A stretch of DNA of 64,000 nt, from assembly GCF_044784365.2 (NCBI RefSeq), contig NZ_CP173065.2; one strand, written 5' to 3'. Source of the DNA: Cetobacterium_A somerae (GTDB taxonomy: Bacteria > Fusobacteriota > Fusobacteriia > Fusobacteriales > Fusobacteriaceae). Below the pieces are notes generated by a model. It was not told the origin of the DNA. It did no database searches and worked only from the letters and a program-made list of their open reading frames with translations. Of this stretch, positions 50,657 through 60,419 are shown piece after piece. How positions within the stretch are numbered: position 1 is the stretch's first letter; each line of letters opens with the position of its first letter. The translations under genes were made by a program, and so were the position numbers.

Positions 50657-53600
50657 ATGGATACTAGAGAGATAAAAACACAAAAGGATGTTATAAATCT
50701 TTTAAAAAATATGGGATATACTTATATATCTCCTGAAGATATAAATAAATATAAAGATAGAGAAAAGGATATTATTTTAAAGAAAATTTTAAAAGAAAGT
50801 TTGAGTAGAATAAATACATTTATATATAGAGGTGAAGAGTTTAAATTTTCAGAAAGAAATATTAATTCAGCTATAGATAAGATTGAATCAATAGATGGTG
50901 ACTCTAAGGTTATTATAAATGAAAATATCCATAGAAGTTTAAATTTAGGGGAATCATTTAAAGAGGAGGAGCAAACTGGAGTAGGGCAATCTTTTAGTAT
51001 GAAATACATAGACTTTAAAAATATTGAAAATAATGTTTTTCATGTAACTGAGGAGTTTATAGTTCAAAGGGTAAATCAGGATGAAAGAGAAAAAACTAGA
51101 AGACCTGATCTTGTTCTTTTTGTAAATGGAATCCCTTTGGGAGTAATTGAACTAAAGAGTGCCTTAGTTAGTATTAAAGAGGGTATATCTCAAATGATAA
51201 GAAACCAAGGAAAAGATGAAATACCAGACCTATTTAAATACTCTCAAATTCTTTTGGCTGGAAATGCAAGCTCATATAGATATGGAACTACTGAAACACC
51301 AGAAAAGTTTTGGTCTATTTGGAAAGAGGAGGATAAAAAATTCGAAGTTCCTCCAGTTGGAAATAGATCGATTACGGAGATTGATAAAGGAGTGTTTTCA
51401 TTTTTTGAGAAAAATAGATTCTTGGAAATAATTAGAAACTATATCATTTATGATAAAAATGTAAAAAAGGTAGCAAGATATCAACAGTATTTTGCTATAA
51501 AAGAGATACTAAAAAAGATAAAAACATTTGACAATGAAAATAAAAGAGGTGGCGGGCTTATCTGGCATACTCAAGGTAGCGGAAAATCCTTAACTATGGT
51601 TATGTTAGCTATGGCTATAAAAAGAGAGGTAAGTGGAGCTAAAATAGTTGTTGTAACAGATAGAAAAGAGTTAGATAAACAGATTAGTAAAACTTTTGCT
51701 CATTGTGATTTTGGTGATGTCTCAAATGCTGAAAGTGGAAGAGATTTACTTTTAAAGATAAAGCAGGGTAAAACTATGATAACAACAATTATAAATAAGT
51801 TTGTCACTGTTAGAAGAGAGAAAGAAGAGATAAAAGATAATAATGTATTTTTGTTAGTTGATGAGGCACATAGAAGTCAAAGTAGTGATTTACATGCTGC
51901 TATGAAAAAAGTTTTCCCAAAAGGATGTTATTTAGGATTTACTGGAACACCACTTTTAAAAAGTGAAAAAAGTTCATTTCAAAAATTTGGTGGCTTAATT
52001 CATGCTTATAAAATAGATGAAGCTGTAAAGGATAAAGCTGTTTTACCTCTTCTTTATGAGGGAAGACTTGTAGATCAATGGATAAATGATGAAAAAGGGA
52101 TGGAAAGAAAGTTTGAACTGATATGTAAAGGGTTAAACGAAGAGCAAAAGAAATCTTTAGAGGAAAAATGGGCTAGATTTCAGAAGGTAGCTAGTAGTGA
52201 AAAAAGGCTTGAAGTTATAGCTATGGATATAAATGAGCATTTCAAAAATAACTTTAAGAATACAGGATTTAAAGGGATGATAATTGCAGAAAGAAAATAT
52301 CCAGCAGTAAAATATCATGAGATCTTTGAAGAGTATGGAGATGTAAAAACTGCTTTTATCTTATCTAAAGAGGATACTAGAGAAGGTCATGAAGTTGTGG
52401 ATGGTGAAAATAAAAATTATGTAGCTAAAAAAATTGCAGAAAAGGTAAAAGAGTTTGGCTCATATGAGGCTTACGAAAGCTGGGCAATTGATGAATTTTT
52501 AAATGGTGATGAGATTGATATACTTATAGTAGCTGATAAACTAATAACAGGATTTGATGCACCCAAAGCAGCAGTACTATATATAGATAAACAGATGAAG
52601 GAGCATAAGCTTCTGCAAGCAATAGCTAGAGTTAATAGATTAGCAACAGGAAAAGAGTTTGGTTACGTTTTAGATTATAGAGGGCTTTTAGGTAACTTAG
52701 ACCAAGCTTTAACTAGTTATACAAGTTTAGATGGTTTTGATGAGGATGATTTAATTGGAACTGTGATTGATATAAAAAATGAAATAGCTAAAATAAAAAC
52801 AAACTATTCTCATTTAACAGATCTGTTTAAATCTGTAAAAAATAAAGATTTTGAAGATTTTTGTGTTTTTTTAGAAGATGAAAAGCTTAGAGAAAAATTC
52901 TATCTTTTATTTAAAGAGTTCTCAAAATCTTTAAAACTTGTAATGGGTAGTGAAAAAACTTATGAGATAATTTCAGATGAAGAGATGACAAAATATAAAA
53001 AAGATGCAGCTTTTTATAATAAACTTAGAAAAGCTGTAAGATTACGTTATTATGAAGATATAGATTTTGGAGAGTACGAAGGGCAGATGCAAAAACTTCT
53101 AGATACTTATATAAGCTCTGGAGAAACTAACCAGCTAACAAAATTAATGAATATATTTCATGAGGATTTTGATAAAGAGGTGTCTCGTTTAGGCGGAAGT
53201 AGAGCAAAAGCTGATACTATAAGAAATGCACTAACAAAAACTATTGTGGAAAAAAGAGAGGATAACCCTGTTTTTTATGACTCTTTAGTTCAAAAGATAA
53301 ATAAAATTTTAGAAGAGTATAAAAATAAAAGAATTTCAGAAGATGAATATCTAAGTAGTATTAAAGAGATTAGAACGTTATTAGCTAATGAGGAAAGTTC
53401 TTTACAAAACTCTTATCCTGAAGAGTTAAAAAACTCTGGTTTAGGAAAAGCGTTATATGATAATGTTGGAGAAGTTTTTTTAGAGAGTTTAAACAATAAA
53501 GAAAAGTTAGTAGAGTTTGTAGTGGAATGTACTGAGTTACTTTTAAAAAAATCTAAAAAGCCAGATTGGGAAACAAATGTTGATGTACATAATGAGATTG

Positions 53601-53722
53601 AACTTGAAATTGAAGACAAACTTTGGGAGTTACAGAATTCTGAAAATGTGAAGTTTGAAATAGAGGAATCTGCAGAGATAATTATGTCTATTGGTAAGAG
53701 TAGATTAGGAAAAAAAGGATAA
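50657..53722 (+). CDS. hsdR: Type I restriction-modification, restriction/translocase subunit
   Basis: This 1021-residue HsdR cuts foreign DNA after translocating it. The N-terminal nuclease has the PD-ExK core RPDLVLFVNGIPLGVIELKS at about 152-171. The SF2 motor has Walker A HTQGSGKSLTM at about 305, DEAH (LVDEAHRSQ) at about 398 and motif III LGFTGTPL at about 430; the motif VI region is near ARVNRLATGKEFGYVLDYRG. The C-terminal helical part joins HsdM. All catalytic elements are intact. The ribosome site is AAGGGGG. The next gene starts two bases after its stop. Confidence 0.97.
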   Translation: MDTREIKTQKDVINLLKNMGYTYISPEDINKYKDREKDIILKKILKESLSRINTFIYRGEEFKFSERNINSAIDKIESIDGDSKVIINENIHRSLNLGESFKEEEQTGVGQSFSMKYIDFKNIENNVFHVTEEFIVQRVNQDEREKTRRPDLVLFVNGIPLGVIELKSALVSIKEGISQMIRNQGKDEIPDLFKYSQILLAGNASSYRYGTTETPEKFWSIWKEEDKKFEVPPVGNRSITEIDKGVFSFFEKNRFLEIIRNYIIYDKNVKKVARYQQYFAIKEILKKIKTFDNENKRGGGLIWHTQGSGKSLTMVMLAMAIKREVSGAKIVVVTDRKELDKQISKTFAHCDFGDVSNAESGRDLLLKIKQGKTMITTIINKFVTVRREKEEIKDNNVFLLVDEAHRSQSSDLHAAMKKVFPKGCYLGFTGTPLLKSEKSSFQKFGGLIHAYKIDEAVKDKAVLPLLYEGRLVDQWINDEKGMERKFELICKGLNEEQKKSLEEKWARFQKVASSEKRLEVIAMDINEHFKNNFKNTGFKGMIIAERKYPAVKYHEIFEEYGDVKTAFILSKEDTREGHEVVDGENKNYVAKKIAEKVKEFGSYEAYESWAIDEFLNGDEIDILIVADKLITGFDAPKAAVLYIDKQMKEHKLLQAIARVNRLATGKEFGYVLDYRGLLGNLDQALTSYTSLDGFDEDDLIGTVIDIKNEIAKIKTNYSHLTDLFKSVKNKDFEDFCVFLEDEKLREKFYLLFKEFSKSLKLVMGSEKTYEIISDEEMTKYKKDAAFYNKLRKAVRLRYYEDIDFGEYEGQMQKLLDTYISSGETNQLTKLMNIFHEDFDKEVSRLGGSRAKADTIRNALTKTIVEKREDNPVFYDSLVQKINKILEEYKNKRISEDEYLSSIKEIRTLLANEESSLQNSYPEELKNSGLGKALYDNVGEVFLESLNNKEKLVEFVVECTELLLKKSKKPDWETNVDVHNEIELEIEDKLWELQNSENVKFEIEESAEIIMSIGKSRLGKKG

Positions 53723-53724
53723 AT

Positions 53725-54387
53725 ATGGATATTAAAATTATTAGAAAAGTTATAAAAAATCCGAATATAAAGGTTAGACCTACGGGAGAGATAGTATTGA
53801 CTGTGCCTTTAGAAACTAGTGATGAATATATTGAAAAACTCTTGGTAAAAAGAGAAGGTTGGATAAAGGAACAATTGGAATTTTTTAAAAAAAACTTTGT
53901 GGTAGCTAAAGAAAAAAATTATATAAGTGGTGATAGCATTAGGTATCTTGGACGTAGTTATAGGTTAAAAGTTATGGATTCTAAAGAGGAAAAAGTTACG
54001 TTTTATCGAGGATATATATATATTCATACTGAAAAAATAGAAGACAGAGATTGTAAAAAACTGCTTTTAGAGACATGGTATAGAAAAAGATGTGAGATTA
54101 TTTTTAATGAGATAGTTCAAAAATATGTAAAAACACTTAATTTATCTTTGGATAAAGTTGGAATAAGAGATATGAGGACTCGTTGGGGATCTTGTAACTA
54201 TGAAAAAAGAAAGATTAACTTAAATACAAAATTAATTGAAAAATCTAAATACTGTATTGAGTATGTTATTTTACATGAACTTGCACATTTAAAGTATCCA
54301 AATCATGGCAAAAGATTCTATAACTACTTGTTGACTCATATGCCAGATTATGAGTGGAGAAAAGAGAGGTTAGAAGAAAATGAGTAG
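53725..54387 (+). CDS. YgjP-like metallopeptidase (DUF45/SprT-related)
   Basis: This 220-residue protein has the zinc motif HELAHLKYPNHGKRFY at about 187-202 (HExxH plus a third His). The preceding MRTRWGSCNYEKRKINLN is typical of the YgjP/DUF45 family. Such genes are often found beside type I restriction genes; their role there is not established. It follows hsdR by two bases and is presumably translated from the same mRNA. Confidence 0.85.
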   Translation: MDIKIIRKVIKNPNIKVRPTGEIVLTVPLETSDEYIEKLLVKREGWIKEQLEFFKKNFVVAKEKNYISGDSIRYLGRSYRLKVMDSKEEKVTFYRGYIYIHTEKIEDRDCKKLLLETWYRKRCEIIFNEIVQKYVKTLNLSLDKVGIRDMRTRWGSCNYEKRKINLNTKLIEKSKYCIEYVILHELAHLKYPNHGKRFYNYLLTHMPDYEWRKERLEENE

Positions 54388-54417
54388 GAGGCTACTATAA
54401 AATTTGGGGGAATAATA

Positions 54418-56430
54418 ATGGAGGCAAAACAAAGGAAGATAATTGATTTATTTTCAGAGGCAAATACACAATTTACAATTCCAGTTTATCAAAGAAATTA
54501 TAATTGGGAAGAAAAACAATGCAAAATATTATTAGATGACATAGTAACTCTAGCTAAAAATAAAGATATAATTTCTCATTTTGTGGGAAGCATTGTGTAT
54601 ATTCATGAAGGAGTTTATGCTTTAGGTGTAAAAGAGCTTAATATTATAGATGGACAACAAAGAATGACAACATTAACACTTCTATTTTTAGCAATATGCC
54701 ATTCTTTTAAAAAAATTAATAGTGTGGCAATGTTTAATAGAACTTATAATAGATATATTATTGATGAGTATATTGAAAGAGATATTAAATTTAAATTAAT
54801 TCCACCAGAGGATAATTTAATTTTACTAGAGAATATAATAAATGAAAATAGCAGTAAGGTGGAAGAATTTAGAGATAGAAATATGGTTAAAAACTATAGA
54901 TTTTTTCTTGAAAGTTTAAAAGATTTGTCAGAAGATGAGTTAAAAGAAATTATTGTAGGAATTGAAAAATTAATTTATGTAGATATAGCTCTTGAAAAAG
55001 GAAAAGATGATCCACAAAAGATTTTTGAAAGTTTAAACTCTACAGGATTAGATCTTTCTCAAAGTGATTTAATAAGAAACTATATTTTAATGGATTTAGA
55101 AAGAAGTGAACAAAATAAAATATATAAAGAAATTTGGGTTCCTATTGAAAATAGTTGTAAAATTTCAGATGGTTCAAAATTAAACTCATATGTTTCCGAT
55201 TTTATAAGAGACTATTTAACATTAAAAAATAATAAGATACCCAATAAATCAAAGGTATTTGAGGTCTTTAAAGAGTTTTATTTAAAAGATAGTTGTATAT
55301 TAAAAGAGATAAAGGAATATTCTGAATGCTATGCACTTATTTTAAAACCAATTGAAGAGAAAGATAAAGATGTTAGAAAGAAATTAAAATATTTAAAAGC
55401 ACTAGATCAAACAGTTTTAAATCCTTTTTTAATGGGAATACTAAAAGATTATAGAGAAAAAACAGTTTCTAAAGATGAGTTGATTAAAATAGTGGACTTA
55501 TTAGAAAGTTATATTTGGAGAAGATATATTACAGGAGAACCATCTAATGCATTAAATAAAATATTTATGAGTTTATATTCCAAAATTGATAAGAACAACT
55601 ATTATAATTCATTTGCAGATATAATAATAAAACAAAATTTTCCTTTAGGTGAAGAGCTAAAATATCAATTAAAAGTAAAGCCAGTATATAAAGATAGAAA
55701 TAAAATAAACTATGTTTTTGAAAGACTAGAAAATTACTATCATAACGAACTTATTGATTTTGAAAATGAAAAAATAACTATAGAGCATATTTTTCCTCAA
55801 AATCCTGGAAAAGGGTGGCATGAAAATTTTAGCAATGAAGAGTTTGAACAGATGAATTCACTAAAAGATACAATATCTAATCTAACATTAACAGGAAGTA
55901 ATTCTAATTTAGGAAATAAATCATTTTTAGATAAAAGAGATAACGAGCAACATGGCCACAAAAATAGTAAGCTTTATTTAAATAAATGGTTAGGACAACA
56001 AGAAAAATGGAATATCTTGAAGTTAGATGAAAGGTTTGAAAATATTTTTGAAGATATTTTAAATATATGGCATAGACCATTTTTAGAAGCTGCAGTAGAT
56101 GCAAAAGATTTAATCTTTTTTACTAAAGGACCTAGATCTTCAGGAAGTGGAAAGTTGAAAAACAATAGTTTTTTAGTTTTAAAAGGTAGTACAGCAAGTA
56201 AGGAGCAAACTGCAGGTATCGGAGTAAAGAATATAAAAATTATAGAAAAGTTACTAGATTTGAATATATTAAAGGAAGAGGATAATAAATATATTTTTGA
56301 AAAGGACTATCTATTTTCATCTCCTAGTACAGCAGCAAGGGTGGTTTTAGGTAGAAGTGCTAATGGATGGACTGAATGGAAAACTTTTGATGGGAAGCTA
56401 TTAGATGAGTTTAGAGTAAAAGAGGATTAA
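54418..56430 (+). CDS. DUF262/DUF1524/DUF4357 protein, GmrSD-type restriction enzyme
   Basis: This 670-residue protein combines three domains. DUF262 (about 10-230) has FTIPVYQRNYNWEE and IIDGQQRMTTL, the ParB-like NTP-binding part. DUF1524 (about 430-560) has TIEHIFPQNP and the later SNLTLTGSNSNLGNKSFLDKR, a HNH-type nuclease. The C-terminal DUF4357 (about 590-670) ends with FSSPSTAARVVLGRSANGWTEWKT. The family cleaves modified (for example glucosylated hydroxymethyl) phage DNA. The start has GGGGGAATA. Confidence 0.88.
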   Translation: MEAKQRKIIDLFSEANTQFTIPVYQRNYNWEEKQCKILLDDIVTLAKNKDIISHFVGSIVYIHEGVYALGVKELNIIDGQQRMTTLTLLFLAICHSFKKINSVAMFNRTYNRYIIDEYIERDIKFKLIPPEDNLILLENIINENSSKVEEFRDRNMVKNYRFFLESLKDLSEDELKEIIVGIEKLIYVDIALEKGKDDPQKIFESLNSTGLDLSQSDLIRNYILMDLERSEQNKIYKEIWVPIENSCKISDGSKLNSYVSDFIRDYLTLKNNKIPNKSKVFEVFKEFYLKDSCILKEIKEYSECYALILKPIEEKDKDVRKKLKYLKALDQTVLNPFLMGILKDYREKTVSKDELIKIVDLLESYIWRRYITGEPSNALNKIFMSLYSKIDKNNYYNSFADIIIKQNFPLGEELKYQLKVKPVYKDRNKINYVFERLENYYHNELIDFENEKITIEHIFPQNPGKGWHENFSNEEFEQMNSLKDTISNLTLTGSNSNLGNKSFLDKRDNEQHGHKNSKLYLNKWLGQQEKWNILKLDERFENIFEDILNIWHRPFLEAAVDAKDLIFFTKGPRSSGSGKLKNNSFLVLKGSTASKEQTAGIGVKNIKIIEKLLDLNILKEEDNKYIFEKDYLFSSPSTAARVVLGRSANGWTEWKTFDGKLLDEFRVKED

Positions 56431-56584
56431 AAAAATATGACGAAGGTGTTTAAATAGATAATATGTTTGATTTTACAAACAAAAGAATTTTTCAAAGAGT
56501 TAAGTATAAAAAATATTATAATGATACTAAATATTGTGTGAATTTAAATTAATTATTTTGCAGTCAAAAATTAAGGAGGTAAAG

Positions 56585-57469
56585 ATGTTTGCATTAAATT
56601 CAAACAATGAAATTATTCATATAAAAAATGCTTTAGTTAAAACAGATTATTATTGTGGAAATTGTGGAAGTGTATTAAGAGTTAGAAATGGTACAATTAA
56701 AATTAAACATTTTTATCATCTATCAAAAGATTGTGGAGATAAAGGAGAAAGTCTTATTCATAGGTATTGGAAAGAATATTTTTCAATCTTAAAAGAATTT
56801 GAAAAATATCATATAGTTGCGTCAAGAACAGAAGTACATCTATTAAAAGGAACTTATATTCCTGATATAGTTTTAAAAACAGATAAAGGAACTTACATAA
56901 TTATAGAAATTTGTTATAAAAATCCTAAAACTAATGAATATTTTGAAAAATATAAAAAGTTATCACAATTGGAAAAAGTTTATGAGATTAAAGTTGATTT
57001 TGATAAAATTATAGATACTATAACGTTATATGATAAATTTGAATTTGAAAATTTATATAAGGAACTTGAAGTAGCCAAAAATTATTTAATAAATTATTCA
57101 AAAGATGGTGGAATAGCATATACACAAGAAATGTATCATCCAATTGAAATTTATTTAAGTTTACATAAAGAGATGAACATGATTTATAGATGGAGTTATA
57201 ATCCTGAAACTAAAAAAAAGTATAAGTATCCTTATAAAAACTCAATAATTTGTACAAAAGTAAAAATTTATTTAAAAAAATATACAAAATTTTATGGAGC
57301 TATAGCTACAGATTCTTTTTATGTTAACATTTATAATGAAAGAGAACTTATAGAGAATGTTTATAAAGGTGAATTGGGTGATCTTTATATTAAAATTCCT
57401 GGATATGAAAATGAAATAAGAGTATGTGCATATGTTTTAGATAAAAAATATTTTATGAAAAATATTTAA
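56585..57469 (+). CDS. CoiA-like nuclease with N-terminal zinc finger
   Basis: The frame is open back to 56534, but AAGGAGG before the ATG at 56585 supports this start, giving 294 residues. A zinc finger-like CGNCGS (about 25-30) and H/C residues (IKHFYHLSKDC, GESLIHRYWKEYF) precede a PD-(D/E)xK-type core GTYIPDIVLKTDKGTYIIIEICYKNP (about 94-119). These features belong to the CoiA/COG4469 nuclease family, used in competence and also found in defence loci. The gene ends in a terminator. It is at the end of the defence island. Confidence 0.7.
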   Translation: MFALNSNNEIIHIKNALVKTDYYCGNCGSVLRVRNGTIKIKHFYHLSKDCGDKGESLIHRYWKEYFSILKEFEKYHIVASRTEVHLLKGTYIPDIVLKTDKGTYIIIEICYKNPKTNEYFEKYKKLSQLEKVYEIKVDFDKIIDTITLYDKFEFENLYKELEVAKNYLINYSKDGGIAYTQEMYHPIEIYLSLHKEMNMIYRWSYNPETKKKYKYPYKNSIICTKVKIYLKKYTKFYGAIATDSFYVNIYNERELIENVYKGELGDLYIKIPGYENEIRVCAYVLDKKYFMKNI

Positions 57470-57492
57470 TTAGGTTTATTTTCATTTTAAAA

Positions 57493-57520
57493 TAAAAAAG
57501 CCCGAAAGGGCTTTTTTATC
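57493..57520. terminator. Bidirectional terminator between the CoiA-like and aldolase genes
   Basis: AAAAAAGCCC and GGGCTTTTTT form a perfect stem with a GAAA tetraloop, with T runs on both strands, ending the defence island and the PTS operon that converges on it. Confidence 0.92.
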
Positions 57521-57528
57521 TATAAAAT

Positions 57529-58401
57529 TTATATATTATTATATAAATCAGCTTTTCCTAAACAATTAAATAATCCTAATTTATGTTTAACAACTTTTTT
57601 TCCTTCTTCTATTGCTTCTGGAAATATTAATAACGGTTCTAGTGCTGTTTCATTATTTCTTAATACTTCTCTTGTCTTTTGGAAAAAAGCATTTTTAATA
57701 TCACTCGATATATTAACTTTACATACTCCTAATTGAACTGCTTCTTCTATTTCGTTGTCTGGATTTGCAGATCCACCATGTAAAACTAAAGGTATATTTA
57801 TTTCATTTTTTATCTCTTTTAATAGTTCTAGGTTTAACTCTGGTTTCATCCATTTTGGATATAAACCGTGAGAAGTTCCAATAGCAACAGCTAAAGTATC
57901 TACTCCAGTTCTCTCAACTAATTCTTTAGCTTTTTTAGGATCTGTATAAATTATTTCACTAGCTCCACCTTCTGCTGAATTTCCTAAATTTCCTATTGTC
58001 CCTAATTCAGCTTCTACAGATATATTTAATGGTTTAGCTATATCTACAATTTCTTTAGTTAACTTTACATTATCTTCGAAATCTAGATGAGATCCATCTA
58101 TCATAACAGAAGTAAATCCACATTTAACTGCTCTTAAAATCTGATTTTTATTAGAACCATGATCCATATGTAAAACAACTGGTACTTTACTATTTGTAGC
58201 TCTAGTTTTTACATATTCTACAAATTCATCTGTTAAATATTCTAATTCATCTGGGTGAATTGCTAAAATAATAGGTGAATTATTTTTTTCACACTCTTCT
58301 AAAGCTACTTTTAGTAACTCCGCACTTCCAATATTGTATGCACCTACCGCAAAATTGTTTTGTTGAGCCACACTTAATAAGTCCTTCATATTTACTAGCA
58401 T
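57529..58401 (-). CDS. Class II ketose-bisphosphate aldolase (GatY/KbaY/Fba-like)
   Basis: This 290-residue zinc aldolase cleaves a ketose-1,6-bisphosphate into dihydroxyacetone phosphate and an aldehyde. The ligands are in LHMDHGS (about 80), EAELGTIG (about 132), GTSHGLYP (about 177) and LHGGSA (about 206), followed by VCKVNISSD. The N-terminal LVNMKDLLSVAQQNNFAVGAYNI is typical. It is last in an operon with a fructose-type PTS, so the imported sugar is probably phosphorylated at C-1 and cut after a second phosphorylation. The start has AGGAGG. Confidence 0.92.
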   Translation of the reverse strand: MLVNMKDLLSVAQQNNFAVGAYNIGSAELLKVALEECEKNNSPIILAIHPDELEYLTDEFVEYVKTRATNSKVPVVLHMDHGSNKNQILRAVKCGFTSVMIDGSHLDFEDNVKLTKEIVDIAKPLNISVEAELGTIGNLGNSAEGGASEIIYTDPKKAKELVERTGVDTLAVAIGTSHGLYPKWMKPELNLELLKEIKNEINIPLVLHGGSANPDNEIEEAVQLGVCKVNISSDIKNAFFQKTREVLRNNETALEPLLIFPEAIEEGKKVVKHKLGLFNCLGKADLYNNI

Positions 58402-58421
58402 TTTTATTCCTCCTATTTATT

Positions 58422-59489
58422 TTAAATTGTTTCAATATTAAAATCATCAAGTTCTATGTCTTGTTCTATAATAAGCTCTCCTTCATCTTCTTCACTTGGA
58501 ACCTTTTTAGAAATCGATAATACTAATGCTGTCGTTATACTTCCTATTGATAATGCTGCTACAAATCCTAAAGGATTCTCTACAAAAGGTATTATAAATA
58601 CTCCACCAGAAGGAATAGATGAACCTACATCCCATAGCATCGATAATCCTCCACCAATCATACCACCAGCTACACTCGCAGCTATAACTCTAAATGGATC
58701 TCTTGCTGCAATTGGTATAACACCCTCTGTTATCATACATAATCCCATTGGAAATGCAACTTTTGTACCTTCTATTTCAGCTTTTGTATATTTATGCTTA
58801 GTAAGTAGAACTGAAAGGCCTAACCCTATCGGTGGAATCATCGCAACCATAACTTTTACAGCTTCTGGTCCATAAATACCATTTAAAATTAATCCATCTG
58901 CGAATATTGAAGCAGTTTTATTAACAGGACCACCAAAATCAAATCCAACCATACCACCTATAATAGCTCCTGTTATAAATTTAGCTTTTCCATCTAAAGA
59001 AGTTAAAAATTCTAATAGAAAACTTTGAAGAGCAACTATAGGAATTCCTATTATAAAATATGCTCCTAATCCACAAACAACCATTGAAATTAAAGGAATT
59101 AGCATTACTGGAACTAGCCCCTCCATAGTTTTAGGAACTTTTAAATTTTTCTTTAACCATAAAACAAAGAATCCAACAACAAATCCAAATAAGATTCCAC
59201 CTAAAAATCCTGCTTTTATTTCATTTGCTAAATAACCTAATACAAGTCCTGGTGCTATACCTGGTTTATCTGCAATTGAATATGCTATAGATGCACAAAA
59301 TACTGGTACTAATAATGTCATTCCATAAACACCTAAATTAACCAATACTTCACTTATTTTTGTTTCAATTCCAAACCTAGGTATTATTTGTCCTATCGCT
59401 ATACATAATCCTGCTGCAACAACCAAAGGAAGCATGAAAGAAATTCCTGTTAATAAATGTTTCTTTATTTGCAAATCTTTTAATTTCAT
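58422..59489 (-). CDS. PTS system EIIC, fructose family
   Basis: This 355-residue permease has eight to ten membrane segments and the fructose EIIC features LTGISFMLPLVVAAGL and GGPVNKTA (about 183). It moves the sugar during phosphorylation by EIIB. EIIA and EIIB are encoded as separate proteins upstream (toward 60268), with gaps of 3 and 11 bases. The start has AGGAGG. The exact sugar (fructose, mannitol-like or other) is not shown by sequence. Confidence 0.92.
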   Translation of the reverse strand: MKLKDLQIKKHLLTGISFMLPLVVAAGLCIAIGQIIPRFGIETKISEVLVNLGVYGMTLLVPVFCASIAYSIADKPGIAPGLVLGYLANEIKAGFLGGILFGFVVGFFVLWLKKNLKVPKTMEGLVPVMLIPLISMVVCGLGAYFIIGIPIVALQSFLLEFLTSLDGKAKFITGAIIGGMVGFDFGGPVNKTASIFADGLILNGIYGPEAVKVMVAMIPPIGLGLSVLLTKHKYTKAEIEGTKVAFPMGLCMITEGVIPIAARDPFRVIAASVAGGMIGGGLSMLWDVGSSIPSGGVFIIPFVENPLGFVAALSIGSITTALVLSISKKVPSEEDEGELIIEQDIELDDFNIETI

Positions 59490-59500
59490 TTTGAACCTCC

Positions 59501-59812
59501 TTAAAAGTTTTTGTATGCATCCTCTAATTTCTCAAATAATTTAACTGTTCCCTTTATTGCGACATTTGTTGGAACTTTTATTAATTTTTTGCCTTTAAAT
59601 CTATCTACACCTATTTTGATATCTGCTGCTATAACTACAAAATCAGCATTATTTATTTGACATTCTGTTAAAACACTTTCTGCACCCATAGATCCTTGGG
59701 TTTCAATAAATACCTCATGCCCTCTTTCTTTTCCTACACTAAGAAGTTTTTTTTGAGCCATAAATGTATGAGCTATTCCTGCGGTACATGCACAAATTCC
59801 TACTATTTTCAT
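59501..59812 (-). CDS. PTS system EIIB, fructose family
   Basis: This 103-residue domain has the active-site Cys in GICACTAGIAHTFMA (residues 5-19), which accepts phosphate from EIIA. The length is normal for a stand-alone EIIB. It lies three bases after EIIA and 11 before EIIC, all on the minus strand. Confidence 0.95.
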   Translation of the reverse strand: MKIVGICACTAGIAHTFMAQKKLLSVGKERGHEVFIETQGSMGAESVLTECQINNADFVVIAADIKIGVDRFKGKKLIKVPTNVAIKGTVKLFEKLEDAYKNF

Positions 59813-59815
59813 AAT

Positions 59816-60268
59816 TCACCACTCCTTACCTAAAATTTTTATTATTTCATTTTTATCTTGTACTTCTTTTAAAAACTTTACATTCTCATCTTCTGCTAAA
59901 TTACCTGCCACTTTTGATAATATTTTTATATGTGTATCATTTTTATCTTCTAAAGTTACAGCAAATAAAACTATTAAATCAACAGGATCTCCATCTAAAG
60001 TTTCCCATTCTATTGGATGCTTTAATCTTGCCACAGCTAACGAAGTATTTTTAACCCCCATAGATTTTCCATGTGGTATAGCTAATCCACTTTCTAATCC
60101 AGTTATTCCTTGGCTTTCTCTTTTAAAAATATCTTCTATAAAAATATTCTTATTCACTAGATCTCCTGTCTTTTCTAAAGAATTAGCTAATATATTAATA
60201 ATGTCTTCTTTATTCTTTGATTCTATATTCAAATGAATATTATCTTCTTTTAATATTTTTCGTATCAT
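59816..60268 (-). CDS. PTS system EIIA, fructose/mannitol family
   Basis: This 150-residue protein carries the phosphoryl group from HPr at the His in ESGLAIPHGKS (about residue 66-76). Flanking motifs are EDIFKRESQGITG and LIVLFAVTLED. It leads the operon, with a GGAGGTAA ribosome site. A divergent regulator with PRD and EIIA domains is next to it. Confidence 0.95.
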   Translation of the reverse strand: MIRKILKEDNIHLNIESKNKEDIINILANSLEKTGDLVNKNIFIEDIFKRESQGITGLESGLAIPHGKSMGVKNTSLAVARLKHPIEWETLDGDPVDLIVLFAVTLEDKNDTHIKILSKVAGNLAEDENVKFLKEVQDKNEIIKILGKEW

Positions 60269-60419
60269 ATTTCATTACCTCCGTAACCTTTTGTAATATA
60301 AGTGTATAATATAACGAACACTTTTAAAAGATAAAAAACATTTCTTTTTTTTTGAAACATTTTTTACTTTTTTGTTTTTAATTTAAGTGGTATACTTTTT
60401 ATACTTGGAGGTGATTCTT

